This document shows positions 49,699 through 60,216 of a stretch of DNA of 64,000 nt, piece after piece. How positions within the stretch are numbered: the stretch's first letter is position 1; the number at the start of each line of letters is the position of its first letter. The stretch lies in assembly GCA_036936625.1 (NCBI GenBank), contig JAUPFT010000007.1, positions 58,297,089 to 58,361,088 on the forward strand, read 5' to 3'. The stretch comes from Parnassius smintheus behrii (Eukaryota; Arthropoda; Insecta; Lepidoptera; Papilionidae). A program made the translations under genes and the position numbers. Below the pieces are notes generated by a model, which did no database searches, was not told where the DNA came from, and saw nothing but the letters and a program-made list of their open reading frames with translations.

Positions 49699-49898
49699 TG
49701 TAGGTGTGCCGCGCACACACATGTAAACTTCGCAACGTTGTATTGTAACTATATTATGTAGTGAATAAGATTTTTCAGGCAGTCACTAGTTGCCCGCCAA
49801 CTGTATGGCACGTTTCGCTATAATAAATATATATTAGTAAAAGAATTCACCTTTCATTATGGTCACCAATAGGCACCCCTACGGAGTCAGCTCCTAAA
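49699..49898 (+). repeat. 3' LTR of Gypsy element
   Basis: Identical to the 5' LTR. It is followed by the target duplication GAGC and the interrupted RTE-like sequence. Confidence 0.95.
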
Positions 49899-49902
49899 GA
49901 GC

Positions 49903-52560
49903 TATATGGCCGGCCCATTGCCACTTCAGCTTACTAATCCGTTGGGCTATGTCGGTCACTCTGGTTTTACTGCGGATATCCTCATTTCTGAGTCTATCAC
50001 GCAGAGAAACTCCGAGCATAGCCCTCTCCATAGCTCGCTGAGCGACCTTAAGCGTCCTCATACGGCCAGCAGTGAAGGACCACGTCTCAGATCCATAAGT
50101 CATCACTGGCAACACGCACTGGTTGTACAATCTAGTTTTTAGAGATTGAGGTATACCTGACGAAAAGATATGTCGTAATTTCCCGAACGCTGCCCAGCCG
50201 AGTTGAATCCGTCGATTGACCTCTCGGTCGAAGTTGGACTTACCTAGTCGGACTATTTGTCCCAGGTAAACGTACTCGTCAACAACTTCGAGCATAGTGC
50301 TCCCAACAACTACCGGCATAGGTGTGACATGGACATTGAACATGATCTTTGTTTTGTCCATGTTCATCTTAAGACCTATCCGTTGGGAGGCACTATTGAG
50401 GTCATTGAGCATAGTGCTTAAGTCCTCCAGCGATTCTGCCATAAGGACTATATCGTCGGCAAATCGAAGGTGAGTGATGTACTCGCCATTGATGTCAATA
50501 CCGTATCCTTTCCAGTCCAGTAGCTTGAAAACGTCTTCCAATGCAGCGGTGAAGAGTTTCGGGGATATAACGTCACCCTGTCTTACACCTCTCTGCAGTT
50601 GGATAGGTTTCGAGCTCTGGTTCTATACTCGGATAGCCATCGTAGCCCTACTGTACAAACACTTCAGCACTTCGATATACCGACAGTCAACTTGGCACCG
50701 CTGAAGGGACTGTAGCACCGCCCAAATTTCGACGGAATCAAAGGCTTTCTCATAGTCCACGTACGCCAGGAAAAGTGGCAGATTGTACTCTTCAGTCTTC
50801 TGTACAATCTGCCGCAGGGTATGTATGTGGTCTATGGTACTGAAGCCTTTTCGGAAACCGGCTTGTTCGGGAGGCTGGAAGTCGTCAAGTCTGCGTGCGA
50901 GACGATTCGTAATGACTCTCGAAAACAGCACGTAGACGCGGCTCAGAAGGGAAATCGGTCTGTAGTTCTTTAAGAGAGCGTTGTCGCCTTTCTTAAAGAA
51001 CAAGACCACCGCACTTCTGCTCCACGCCTCTGGAGTAGTGCCACCATGGAGGACGGAATTGAAGAGCTTCTGAAGGACTACAAGTACCGGTGTTCCACCC
51101 GCTTTCAGAAGCTCCGCTGTAATTCCATCCTCGCCTGGGGCCCTGCCGTTTTTAAGGTGCTGGAGAGCCATTCTAATCTCGCTTAGACTGACGTCCGGGA
51201 TATCATCGGAATAGTGTCGGATAAGACTTGCTCTTGGATCGTTACTCACACTTGCGTGTGGCCCCAACGATGATGTGTACAGCTGCCCATAGAACCTCTC
51301 AATCTCACTCAAAATCTCAGGTGTCCCGGAAACGATGTTGCCACACTCAGTCTTCAGCTTTGACAGTTGGCTCTTTCTGGCAGACAGATCTCTGGCAAAG
51401 ACTTTGGAGCCCTGGTTCCGCTCGATCGCTTCTTTAATACGAGAAGTATTAAAGTTGCGTAAGTCTCGCCGCATGCATTTGGAGATCTGTCTGTTCAGTT
51501 GCCTGTATGCTGTCAAATCTGTTGACGATTGCAGCCTCATCTCCCGTCTAACAGCCATGAGATTAAGAGTGTGATCGGAGAGTTTTTGTGTTCTTCTGCG
51601 GCGGGTCTTGCAGAACTTAGCTCCGACCGCATGGACAGTTTCCACGAGCTTGTCGTTCATATCGTCCACTGCATTGCAATCTTCTAGGCACTGGAAGCGG
51701 TTACGTAATTCGAGCTGAAAGGTTTCGGGATTCTGGATTAGAGCACGAGGGGGACGGAGCGTTGACTTCATTAGACGAGACCTCTCCAACTTAACGTTTA
51801 GGTTCAGTGTGCCTCTAACCATTCGGTGATCGCTGCCAGTTTTCACCCTTGCGATCACTGAGACATCACTGAACAGTTGGCGTCTGGTCGTCATAATGAA
51901 GTCAATCTCATTTTTTGTCGAACCGTCGGGGCTCGACCAGGTCCACTTCCTGTGGGGCCGCTTCTGGAAGAAAGAGTTCATCATAAAGAGTCCCTATTTC
52001 TCCATAAAGTCGGCCAGCTGCTGGCCCCTTCGGTTTCGTTGCCCTACTCCAAATTTCCCTACCTTCAGCTCACCGCTTTCTCTTGTGCCTAGTTTTGCGT
52101 TGAAGTCTCCCATCAACACCGTGTAGTGGGTTTTGGAGGAATGTATGGCTCTGGAAATATCCTCATACATTTCCTCCACCTCCTCATCGGGGTGTGCCGA
52201 GGTTGGTGCGTAAACCTGAATGACCTTCAGCGAATACCGTTTGGTGATTCTGAGTATCAGGTACGCGACCCTCGTCGACACACTCCCAATCTTTACAACG
52301 TTGTTGACGAGAGACTTGTGGACGATAAATCCGACACCTCCTTGGGACAGATGGTCGCCCTCCCGGTGATAGAACAAGTTGCCGGACTCGAGGATTGCCG
52401 TGTCCTCCCCCTCTCTTCGGACCTCGGATAATCCAATAATATGCCAGCGCAACTTGTCTACCTCTTCTTCCAGCTCCAGTATCTTCTCGTCAGTCCTCAG
52501 GGTGCGTGCGTTATATGTTGCCAGGTCGAGTCGTCGTAGGTGGCAACCGAGCCTCCACCG
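49903..52560 (-). pseudogene. RTE-like endonuclease-reverse transcriptase, two premature stops
   Basis: One reading frame from about 52560 (LATYNARTLRTD) to the Gypsy insertion. Endonuclease motifs: GLSEVRREGEDTAI, GDFNAKLGTR, SDHRMVRGT. RT motifs: GRAPGEDGITAEL, YVDYEKAFDSVE, QRGVRQGDVISP, LRFADDIVLMAE. In-frame TAG codons occur at 51994-51996 and 50623-50625, each a single change from a sense codon expected there. It ends KLKWQWAGHIA at the insertion; the reading resumes at 44598. Confidence 0.85.
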
Positions 52561-52849
52561 GAGATTCTTAGCACCCCTGCCCCGCCGTTACCATGGTCGC
52601 CACCGTAGCCAGGAATAGCGGGGCCGCCGGGGACTGGGGGCCGTCTTTTTGTGTATTTGTTCATTGGGGGGTATTTGCCGTAGTTGCCACGCTTGGCGAG
52701 CGGGTTGGCAACCGCAGTTTTTTATTACGTCACAGTTGTCATCAGGAAGATGCTGCTGCCCATCTCCTGCCTGTCTCCCTCTGTCGCCTCTTACGACACC
52801 CACGGGAAGATATGGGGTAGTGGATATTCTTAACCGCCACTACACGGCG

Positions 52850-54777
52850 AAAATAAAATAAAATTGTATAATAGTAAGTAATCAAAATATCCTAATCTAA
52901 CGGTGTCGGAAATATCCAACCACACCGTGTCAAAGGTATGTAAACAGTCAATTTTAATATAAATAAGAACAAGAATAAACCAAATTTACATTTAAAAGTA
53001 ATAATAATAAAAAAAAAATATTCTTTTTTTTTAAACTCTATGTAGAGTTAAAAAAAAATTAAATATCTTATAAAACAAAAATTTCTAGAAGATATATGAC
53101 TAGTAATTTTAAAACTTTCTAAAAATATTAATCAAGAAGAGACTTACAGGCTAACAAATTATCGGCTCTACAAAGAGTCTATTTTTAAACACCAGCTAAA
53201 AGCACTCCTCGAGCCCTATTCAGGGAACCCAAACTCGGTATACCTAGCCCGAAAGGTTCCCAAGTTACAGCGCTTCCAAATTATGGTTTCCAAACAAGAT
53301 GGCCGCCAAATTTATGGTTAATGCGCTGTAACTCCTGAACAGGTGGGCCTACAGCTCCGTGCTTGGGCTCGTTTTAATTGGCTCGACCAGGGCTATAATA
53401 TAGTGTAGCTTTCAGGAATTAATTTTTGGATGCTGAAATTTCCTGAAAGCTGAGTTATCTGTTCCGGCACTACTTGCCGACGTCTGGGGTCCAAACCCCA
53501 GTCCTGTACGACTTCTAGTTCGGCAGCTATGGCCTATTTTAGATTTCCAAGATGGCTGCCGAACTGTCAAACTAGATGTTTGATTGCCAATAAGTCTGCT
53601 TCGAGAAATCGCAGAAGACCAGCGTTTGGACTATACTACTGCTCGTCTCTCGATCTTTCAGATAGGATCGATTTCAGGACCCTGAAAAACTAGGGCTCAA
53701 AAAGCCCGAGTCTTTGTAGGTGGGTAGAAATCGATCCACTAATAGTACGGTCCAAAACCGTAACTCGCTACGACTTCCACAAACAGAGCTATTAAGTTTT
53801 TAAAATTTTTAAAATGGCCGCCGGTCCAGACAACTTATCTCTATCTTGGCCGTCTCTTAAATGATTTGACCCGTGTTTGGGCTCGTTCAAAAGGTCTCGG
53901 TGTCGAGATTACGTCTGTATTAATCTTTTGGCTTTTTAAGCCCCCTTTAATTAAATTTTTTACAATTAATTATAAATTTTTTGAAAATTTTGATTTTTAG
54001 AGCTAAATTTTAATTTTAAAATTCTACAAAAATTTACATATGTTATAATACAGAGCCTTATTTTAAATATCTATTTAAAAGTTTACTACTACTTATTTTA
54101 GGGGTAACACATGTTAACTAAAAATATTAAAAAATTTATAACTAAAAAACTACTCTCTAGAAAAATCCAAAATTTTGTATGTGTATTCCTTATGTACTTC
54201 TTAACACTATTTTAAAATAATAACTGGGGGTTTTCACTTTAGTTTTTAAGTTATTTAAATGTCAATTTTTTCTAAATTTAAAAAAGTCAATATCTCTTAA
54301 ACAACTTATCGTAAGATTGTCCTGAAACTTGCTCCCGGCTGCTCTCCACACGTACTACCAGAATCCGCCTTCAAAAACAGCCGCACGCTTTCGCTTCTCA
54401 AAACACGTGCCCACGTGGCACTTGTTTTTTTGGCTTTTTCTCGGAGACTATGGCTCCGAGAAATCTCAAATTTTACACGTAGGTGGGGCCGCGAATAGCT
54501 TGAAGGCCGCACTTTAAAAAGTATAGGTAATAGCGCTTAATCGCGCAGCGTTTTACTTTGAAATTTTGAAAATTTTTGAAAATCACTTATTGCACTATAA
54601 CTTTTTCACAAACACTCCGATTTTCCTGAAAACTTCACTATTTTACGCCGCGAGTCAAGACGCAACTTTTGGTACCTCATTCGCCAAAATCGGTTGCGAA
54701 AAACCTATTTTTGCGATTTTTAGAGCACGGAGCAACACAGAAACGTGGCGTTCGGGACGGCAGTTGACACCGGACTC
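52850..54777 (-). promoter_or_regulatory. 5' UTR of element D with modular YY1-like and E-box sites
   Basis: About 1.9 kb without a supported ORF, so this fills the gap between the RTE and array 8. It has YY1-like cores on the + strand at 53294-53306, 53547-53560 and 53811-53822; GCTTGGGCTCGTT and GTTTGGGCTCGTT phrases; GGTCTCGGTG near 53905; an E-box pair ACACGTGCCCACGTGG near 54403-54418; and a near-palindrome AACTCTATGTAGAGTT at 53034-53049, matching the one in B. The ends match A2 and B. Confidence 0.6.
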
Positions 54778-54852
54778 GGTTAGGTTAGGTTAGGTTAGGT
54801 TAGGTTAGGTTAGGTTAGGTTAGGTTAGGTTAGGTTAGGTTAGGTTAGGTTA
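54778..54852 (+). repeat. Telomeric (TTAGG)n array 8
   Basis: 15 regular units between the 5' end of D and the truncated 5' end of S2 (head to head). Confidence 0.97.
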
Positions 54853-56042
54853 CATTCGAGGGGACCAAGGAGCTCGCCGAGCTTGGGACGGAAGTCGTCG
54901 TTGCTAAAATCCACGAGTTGGGTCTAGAAATAGCGCCTCATAAGACCGAGGCCATATGGTTTCACAAATTACCTCGGAGCAGGGAACCACCCGACTCGTG
55001 CGTCCGCGTGGGTGGGTCTGAAATCAGAGTGGGGCGATACATGAAGTACCTAGGGCTCTACCTGGACAGTCGCTGGGGCTTCGAAGAGCACTTTGAGCGC
55101 CTAGTTCCTCGGATCGAGAGGGTGGCGGGTGCTATGCACAGACTGCTGCCCAATCTAGGGGGACCGAGGGAGGAAGTCCGCCGTCTCTATGCTGGGGTAG
55201 TGCGGTCCGTAGCCCTTTATGGGGCTCCTGTATGGGCGAAAAGGCTAGCCATCCGACGCTGTAGAACTAAAATCTACAGTGTCCAGCGGAGGATGGCCAT
55301 ACGGATCGTTCGAGGATACCGCACGATATCCTTTGAGGCTGCAACAGTCCTGGCTCGCTTCCCACCCCTAGATATACTGGCGGATATGGATGCGAGGGTG
55401 TATAACCGAATCCGCATCCTCCGTCAGGGAGGTGAAATTGAGCCAGATGAGGCGCTCAAGTCTCTAAAACGGCAGGAGCAACAGAAAGCTCTGGCCACAT
55501 GGCGCACTCGACTTAACGAGGAGCGCTATGCACGGAAACGCGTCATTGGCGCTATCCTGCCGGTTTTCGAAGCCTGGATGCAGCGACGAGCAGGAAGACT
55601 CACCTACAGACTTACACAGATAATTACCGGGCACGGGTGCTTCGGCGATTATCTGTGTAAGATCGGACGCGAAGCGACGGCGAACTGCTTTCACTGTGGT
55701 GGGCTGGATCAGGATTCCGCGTCCCATACGCTTGCGGTTTGTCCAGCATGGGAACGGGAGCGGATCATCCTGGCAAGCCGGATCGGTCGGAACCTTTCTC
55801 TGCCAGCAGTCGTGTCGGCGATGCTGTGCGAGGATACGGCGTGGAGGGCCGTAGCCACCTTCTGTGAGTCCGTACTGGTCCAGAAGGAGGCTGCTGAGAG
55901 GGATCGGAGGAGGAATGATCCCACTCAGAGACGACGCCGTCAAGGCGTTCATCACGGCCCTCCCCTTGAAGACGGTGATCCCCTACCAGAAACGGGGCCT
56001 CTGGGGTTGCAAGTATTTGGGGCGGGGGCTCCGAATGCCTAA
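54853..56042 (+). pseudogene. ORF2 C-terminal fragment of S2
   Basis: Open from the truncation point (TFEGTKELAELG) to the stop at 56042, about 395 residues. It covers the end of the RT (GLEIAPHKTEAIWFH, MKYLGLYLDSRW), the thumb-like region with GYRTIS, and a zinc finger CFHCGGLDQDSASHTLAVC. The RT catalytic YADD and the endonuclease are lost. No RNase H, as in S1. Confidence 0.9.
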
Positions 56043-56313
56043 AGATGTAACCCCTGAGGAGGACGATGGTTCGGAAGTGGTCCCGAAACATCGTGATAGC
56101 ACTGCGAGGGTGCTGGGGGTAGTAAGTACTGCCCCCGGGACGTGCTTTCAATAAAGCAAAGCGAGAGAGGGGCCCCGGTTGCGTTCCGAACGGAGATCCC
56201 GGGACCCCTTTTACACGCTGATGGAGACCACCGTGGGGTTTTAGCTGGTAGGAGTCCGGCACAACCTTTTGGGTGCCCCCGCAGCCAAAGGTGTCCATGA
56301 GGATTTCCCCACG
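56043..56313 (+). other. Structured 3' UTR of S2
   Basis: A 9-bp hairpin GGGGGTAGT (56115-56123) with ACTGCCCCC (56128-56136), loop AAGT, parallels a stem of the S1 pseudoknot. Hairpin 1 is 56244-56260 (GCTGG, loop TAGGAGT, CCGGC, one G-T wobble). Hairpin 2 is 56265-56291 (CCTTT with AAAGG, TGC with GCA, C-rich loop). GGATTTCCCC precedes the tail as in S1. Confidence 0.7.
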
Positions 56314-56333
56314 AAAAAAAAAAAAAAAAAAAA

Positions 56334-56371
56334 GGTTAGGTTAGGTTAGGTTAGGTTAGGTTAGGTTAGGT
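56334..56371 (+). repeat. Telomeric (TTAGG)n array 9
   Basis: The shortest array, about seven units, between the A tail of S2 and the 5' end of S1b; the two elements are in tandem. Confidence 0.96.
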
Positions 56372-57070
56372 TTGTTCGAGGTGGCTGGCACTGTGAGCGA
56401 CAGTGCCGAAAAGGCGGACGCATTGGCCGCCAAGATGAGAGAGGTCCTCAACCCTGAGGACGTCCGGGTCTCCAGACCAATGAAAACCGCAGAATTGCGG
56501 ATTGCTGGCCTGGACGACTCCGTGACATCTGAGGAGGTGGTGGCGGCCGTTGCCAGAAGCGGAGAGTGTCCGCCGGACAAGGTGCGGGCCGGCGATATAC
56601 GCACCGATGCCACCGGACTTGGTGCGGTCTGGGTTCGGTGCCCTGTAGCAGCGGCAAAGAAGATCGCCGATAGCGGCAGATTGCTGGTAGGCTGGGTGGC
56701 GGCAAGGACGAAGCTGCTACAGCCCCGGGCTTTGCAGTGCTTCCGGTGCCTTGAAAAAGGGCACGTCCGTGCGAAGTGCACCGCCGAGGTTGACCGTAGT
56801 GACCTTTGTTACCGCTGCGGCCAGCCTGGCCACAAGGCGGCCCTGTGCACCGCGGCGCTCAACTGCAGCCTTTGCTCTGCTGCGGGAAGGCCAGCGGAGC
56901 ACAGAGTAGGCGGAGGGGCCTGTGGGGCGCCTACCAGCAAGTCCAAGGCCAAAAAAGAAAAGAAGAGGAGCACCAAGCCTGCCGAGTTAACCTCGCTGCC
57001 CACACAGGCCAGTAGCTCCGCGGCCGACTCCCGGCCCAGGACCGTTGCCGAGGGAATGGAATGCCAATAA
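56372..57070 (+). pseudogene. ORF1 of S1b, N-terminally truncated gag-like protein
   Basis: About 232 residues open from the array with no ATG at its true start (first codon TTG). It contains EVAGTVSDSAEKADALAAKM, VRVSRPMKTAELRI and three knuckles: CFRCLEKGHVRAKC, CYRCGQPGHKAALC and CSLC...H...C. A Lys/Arg-rich tail follows. It ends Met-Glu-Cys-Gln, UAA, overlapping the ORF2 start. The N-terminal half expected for SART-type ORF1 is missing, so trans complementation would be required. Confidence 0.88.
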
Positions 57071-57072
57071 TG
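57068..57072 (+). promoter_or_regulatory. UAAUG stop-start junction between ORF1 and ORF2
   Basis: TAATG joins the ORF1 stop (57068-57070) and an ATG (57070-57072) in the ORF2 frame. SART1 of Bombyx mori is known to couple translation through exactly this UAAUG. An ATG nine bases earlier (57061) is in the same frame; I prefer 57070 because of the junction. Confidence 0.8.
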
Positions 57073-60000
57073 GCAAAGTTCCATTTTCTCCAGGGCAACA
57101 TCAACCACTGTGCCAGAGCTCAGGATCTCCTACTCCAGAGCATGGCAGAGTGGTCGATTCACGTGGCTGTGGTCGCCGAACCGTACTTCATTCCCGCCCG
57201 TGACAACTGGCTGGGATGCGCTGACGGTTTGGTGGCCATTATTGGCGAGACTCTGATCGAACCGTCTCGGGGCCGTGGCTGGGTTGCTGCGGTCTCAGGT
57301 GGTATCGTTATTGTGGGGGCGTATTTCTCCCCCAACAAGAGTCTCGCCGACTTTGAGGGTTTCCTTGTCGAGTTGGGCGCCGTCGTAGGCCGCTATCACC
57401 CTCGTCCCGTTCTGGTGCTCGGGGATCTCAACGCAAAGTCATCAGCGTGGGGATCTCCGGTCACTGATCCTCGGGGCGAGGTGCTAGAAGAGTGGACAGT
57501 GACAACTGGTCTGGTCGTCCTGAATCGGGGTTCGGAATACACGTGCGTGCGGCAGCGAGGCGGGTCAATAGTGGACGTCTCGTTTGCCAGCCCCTCTGTC
57601 GCCAGCCGAGTCCGCGACTGGCGTGTCGCCGTAGGGGTGGAGACGTTGTCGGACCATCGGTATATCCGGTTCGACGTCTCTGCCCAGACTGCGAGAGGCC
57701 GCCATCCAACTACCCCGATTAACGACGGCCCGCGTTGGGCGCTTAAGCGCATCGACAGGGAACTACTCGAGGAAGCTGCCTTAGTCCAGTCCTGGATCTG
57801 GGAGTCGGCAACAGACGGCCCCGTCGACGTCGAAGCAGTGGCGCTATGGTTTCGCGGGGCGATGACGCAGATCTGCGACGCGTCCATGCCCCGTGTCCGC
57901 CAACGGTCCGCAAGGCACCAGGTGTACTGGTGGAACGCCGAGATCGCGCAATTGCGCATAGCGTGCGTTGCGGCCCGTCGCCGGTACACCCGATACCGGA
58001 GACGGCGTCGACGGGATTCCGCCGAGGAGGACGCGCTGTATGAGGTGTACCGCGCGTCTAAGGAGACTCTGTGGCTGGCCATCGGCGACTCGAAGTCGCG
58101 TGCCAGGGAGGAGCTGCTGGGGTCCCTAGATCGGGATCCGTGGGGGCGCCCCTACCGTTGGGTACGGGGCAAGTTGCGTTCCTGGGCGCCTCCACTAACG
58201 CAAACAATGCAACCCCAGTTGCTAGAGACGGTGGTGTCAGTTCTCTTCCCTGAACGAGTGGGACACGTTCCCCCGGCGATGGCTTCGCCCTCAGCCGCAG
58301 ACTCTCCAGAGGAGGAGAGCACCGATGTCCCCAAGGTGACGCAAGCAGAGATGAGAGCGGCCATGGCGCGACTTCGGGCCAAGAACACAGCGCCCGGACC
58401 CGACGGAGTTCCTGGTCGAGCTCTTGTCCTGGCTCTGAAGGAGCTGGAGCCCCAGCTGAGGGGGCTCTTCACGGCATGTCTCGAGCAGGGTCAGCTTCCC
58501 AGTGTGTGGAAGGAGGGAAGGCTGGTCCTACTCAGGAAGGAGGGGCGCCCCGCGGACTCACCGTCCGCGTACCGGCCCATAGTGCTGCTCGACGAGGCGG
58601 GCAAACTTCTTGAGCGTATCATCGCAGATCGCCTCGTCAGCCACTTGTGCAGAGTGGGGCCAGACCTGGACGAGAACCAGTTTGGTTTTCGTCGCGGGCG
58701 CTCCACCATAGACGCTATTACGCGCGTGAGGGCCCTGGCGGAGGAGACAGTATCCCGGGGTGGGGTGGTGCTGGCGGTGTCAATAGACATCTCCAACGCC
58801 TTCAACACCCTACCCTGGAGTTGTATTCGGGAGGCGCTTAATTACCATCGCGTGCCTCCCTACCTCCGCCGCACAATAGGGGCCTACCTTGAGGAGAGAT
58901 GCGTCACGTATTGGGGACGTGACAGCGCTGGTCGACGCGTCATGTCGTGCGGTGTTCCGCAGGGATCGGTCTTGGGACCGCTCCTGTGGAACATCGGCTA
59001 CGACTGGGTGCTGAGATGTGAGCTCCCGTCGGGCGCTGACTTGACCTGTTATGCGGACGACACGCTCGTCACTGCCCGGGGGAGCTCGCACAGGGAAGCA
59101 GCGTTGGTTGCCACGGCTGCGGTTTCACAAGTGGTGAACCGCATCCGGTGCCTGGGCCTGGAGGTGGCCGTTAACAAGTCGGAGGCCATGGTGTTTCATG
59201 GCCTTCGACGCGCGCCGCCACCGGGATCACACATCGTGGTAGACGGGGCCCGGATAGCTGTCGAGTCCACCATGAAGTACCTGGGATTGGTGCTCGACAG
59301 CCGATGGGAATTTGGGCCCCACTTCCGGCGGCTGGCGCCCAAGCTGATGCGTGCAGCTGGCGCACTTTCAACGCTGCTTCCCAACTTGGGGGGCCCGAGC
59401 GCTGCCTGTAGGCGGTTGTACGTGGGAATCGTGCGGTCCATGGCCCTGTATGGGGCCCCTGTATGGGCGATGGACATGACGGCCAGCACTCTCGCCATTC
59501 TGCGCAAACCGCAGAGGGCGATGGCCGTCAGAGTCATCCGCGGGTATCGCACGATTTCCTACGAGGCGGCTTGCGTCCTGGCCGGATCCCCGCCCTGGGA
59601 CCTAGAGGCGAAAGTACTCGCGTCACTATATCGATGGCGCGAGGAAGAGCGGGGACGGGGCTCGAGGCCGGTGCAGCGACAGATCGCGCTACGCCGAGAG
59701 AAGCTCCGTCAGGTCTTGGTGGCGGAATGGCGGCAAAGGCTTCTGCGCCCTACCGCCGGCCTCGCTATCGTCGAGGCGATCCGGCCAGTACTCGACGACT
59801 GGCTCGGGAGAAGGCACGGCTCCCTGTCGTATAGGGTGACGCAGGTGCTGTCGGGGCACGGCTGCTTTGGCAAGTACCTGTGCCGCATAGACAGGGAGCC
59901 GGACGCTCGGTGCCACCACTGCGTCCATTGCGGGGAGGACACGGCGCAACACACGCTCGCCGAGTGTGTAGCTTGGGAGGAGCAGCGCCGTGTCCTCACA

Positions 60001-60216
60001 AATGAAGTAGGAGGCGATTTGTCGCTGTCGGCCTTGGTGCGGAGTATGGTCGGTAGCGCAGAATCGTGGGATGCAGTGGTGTCCTTCTGTGAGGACGTGA
60101 TGTCGCAGAAGGAAACTGCGGAACGGGAGAGGGAGATCTCGACTCCCTTCCCTGGCCGCAGAAGGCGCACCGGGCGCAGGAGAAGGGCGGACAACGCCCT
60201 TTTCCAGCCCCCATGA
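57070..60216 (+). CDS. ORF2 of S1b: APE endonuclease, reverse transcriptase, zinc finger
   Basis: 1,048 residues, intact. Endonuclease ~1-220: FLQGNINHC, VAEPYFIPA, LGDLNAKSSAWGS, LSDHRYIRF. A basic linker with RRRYTRYRRRRRR at ~300. RT ~400-700: APGPDGVPG, FGFRRGRSTIDAI, VSIDISNAFNTLPW, GVPQGSVLGP, CYADDTLV. Then GYRTIS, TGHGC-like SGHGCFGKYL and zinc finger HCVHCGEDTAQHTLAEC, ending in an Arg-rich tail. There is no RNase H. The endonuclease should cut within the TTAGG repeat and the RT prime on it. High GC and codon use differ sharply from the neighbouring AT-rich elements. Likely functional protein. Confidence 0.94.
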   Translation: MAKFHFLQGNINHCARAQDLLLQSMAEWSIHVAVVAEPYFIPARDNWLGCADGLVAIIGETLIEPSRGRGWVAAVSGGIVIVGAYFSPNKSLADFEGFLVELGAVVGRYHPRPVLVLGDLNAKSSAWGSPVTDPRGEVLEEWTVTTGLVVLNRGSEYTCVRQRGGSIVDVSFASPSVASRVRDWRVAVGVETLSDHRYIRFDVSAQTARGRHPTTPINDGPRWALKRIDRELLEEAALVQSWIWESATDGPVDVEAVALWFRGAMTQICDASMPRVRQRSARHQVYWWNAEIAQLRIACVAARRRYTRYRRRRRRDSAEEDALYEVYRASKETLWLAIGDSKSRAREELLGSLDRDPWGRPYRWVRGKLRSWAPPLTQTMQPQLLETVVSVLFPERVGHVPPAMASPSAADSPEEESTDVPKVTQAEMRAAMARLRAKNTAPGPDGVPGRALVLALKELEPQLRGLFTACLEQGQLPSVWKEGRLVLLRKEGRPADSPSAYRPIVLLDEAGKLLERIIADRLVSHLCRVGPDLDENQFGFRRGRSTIDAITRVRALAEETVSRGGVVLAVSIDISNAFNTLPWSCIREALNYHRVPPYLRRTIGAYLEERCVTYWGRDSAGRRVMSCGVPQGSVLGPLLWNIGYDWVLRCELPSGADLTCYADDTLVTARGSSHREAALVATAAVSQVVNRIRCLGLEVAVNKSEAMVFHGLRRAPPPGSHIVVDGARIAVESTMKYLGLVLDSRWEFGPHFRRLAPKLMRAAGALSTLLPNLGGPSAACRRLYVGIVRSMALYGAPVWAMDMTASTLAILRKPQRAMAVRVIRGYRTISYEAACVLAGSPPWDLEAKVLASLYRWREEERGRGSRPVQRQIALRREKLRQVLVAEWRQRLLRPTAGLAIVEAIRPVLDDWLGRRHGSLSYRVTQVLSGHGCFGKYLCRIDREPDARCHHCVHCGEDTAQHTLAECVAWEEQRRVLTNEVGGDLSLSALVRSMVGSAESWDAVVSFCEDVMSQKETAEREREISTPFPGRRRRTGRRRRADNALFQPP

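Larger units (their letters stand above)
44599..49898 (+). mobile_element. Ty3/Gypsy LTR retrotransposon, complete, identical LTRs
   Basis: 5.3 kb with 200-bp LTRs, a tRNA-Trp-type primer binding site, gag, pol in the order protease-RT-RNase H-integrase, a small third ORF and a polypurine tract. The 4-bp duplication GAGC flanks it (44595-44598, 49899-49902). The LTRs are identical over their whole length as far as I can read, so the insertion is recent and is the youngest event in element D. The integrase has a damaged catalytic residue. Confidence 0.95.
44371..52849 (-). mobile_element. RTE-like LINE inserted in element D
   Basis: About 3.2 kb once the Gypsy element is removed, typical for RTE. 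It ends in a (TGA/ATG)n microsatellite tail (44371-44389 on +). A-rich flanks (44356-44370 and 52850-52864) are near-identical and read as a target duplication of about 14 bp. It has an apurinic endonuclease and RT in one ORF with two premature stops, so it is inactive. Confidence 0.85.
38638..54777 (-). mobile_element. Telomeric LINE D, RNase H class, full-length but split by nested insertions
   Basis: A tail at array 7, 5' end at array 8. Removing the RTE-like insertion (44371-52849) leaves about 7.7 kb, matching A2 and C in size. Contents on the - strand are 5' UTR (54777-52850), ORF1 (frameshifted), ORF2 and 3' UTR. Its 5' terminal bases (54715-54777) align with those of A2 and B, supporting a complete 5' end. 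Confidence 0.85.
54853..56333 (+). mobile_element. SART-like LINE S2, 5' truncated
   Basis: 1.5 kb: ORF2 C-terminal part, 3' UTR and A tail (56314-56333) directly before GGTTAGG. It starts inside the ORF2 frame at the array. The protein is clearly related to S1 but a different family. Confidence 0.93.
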
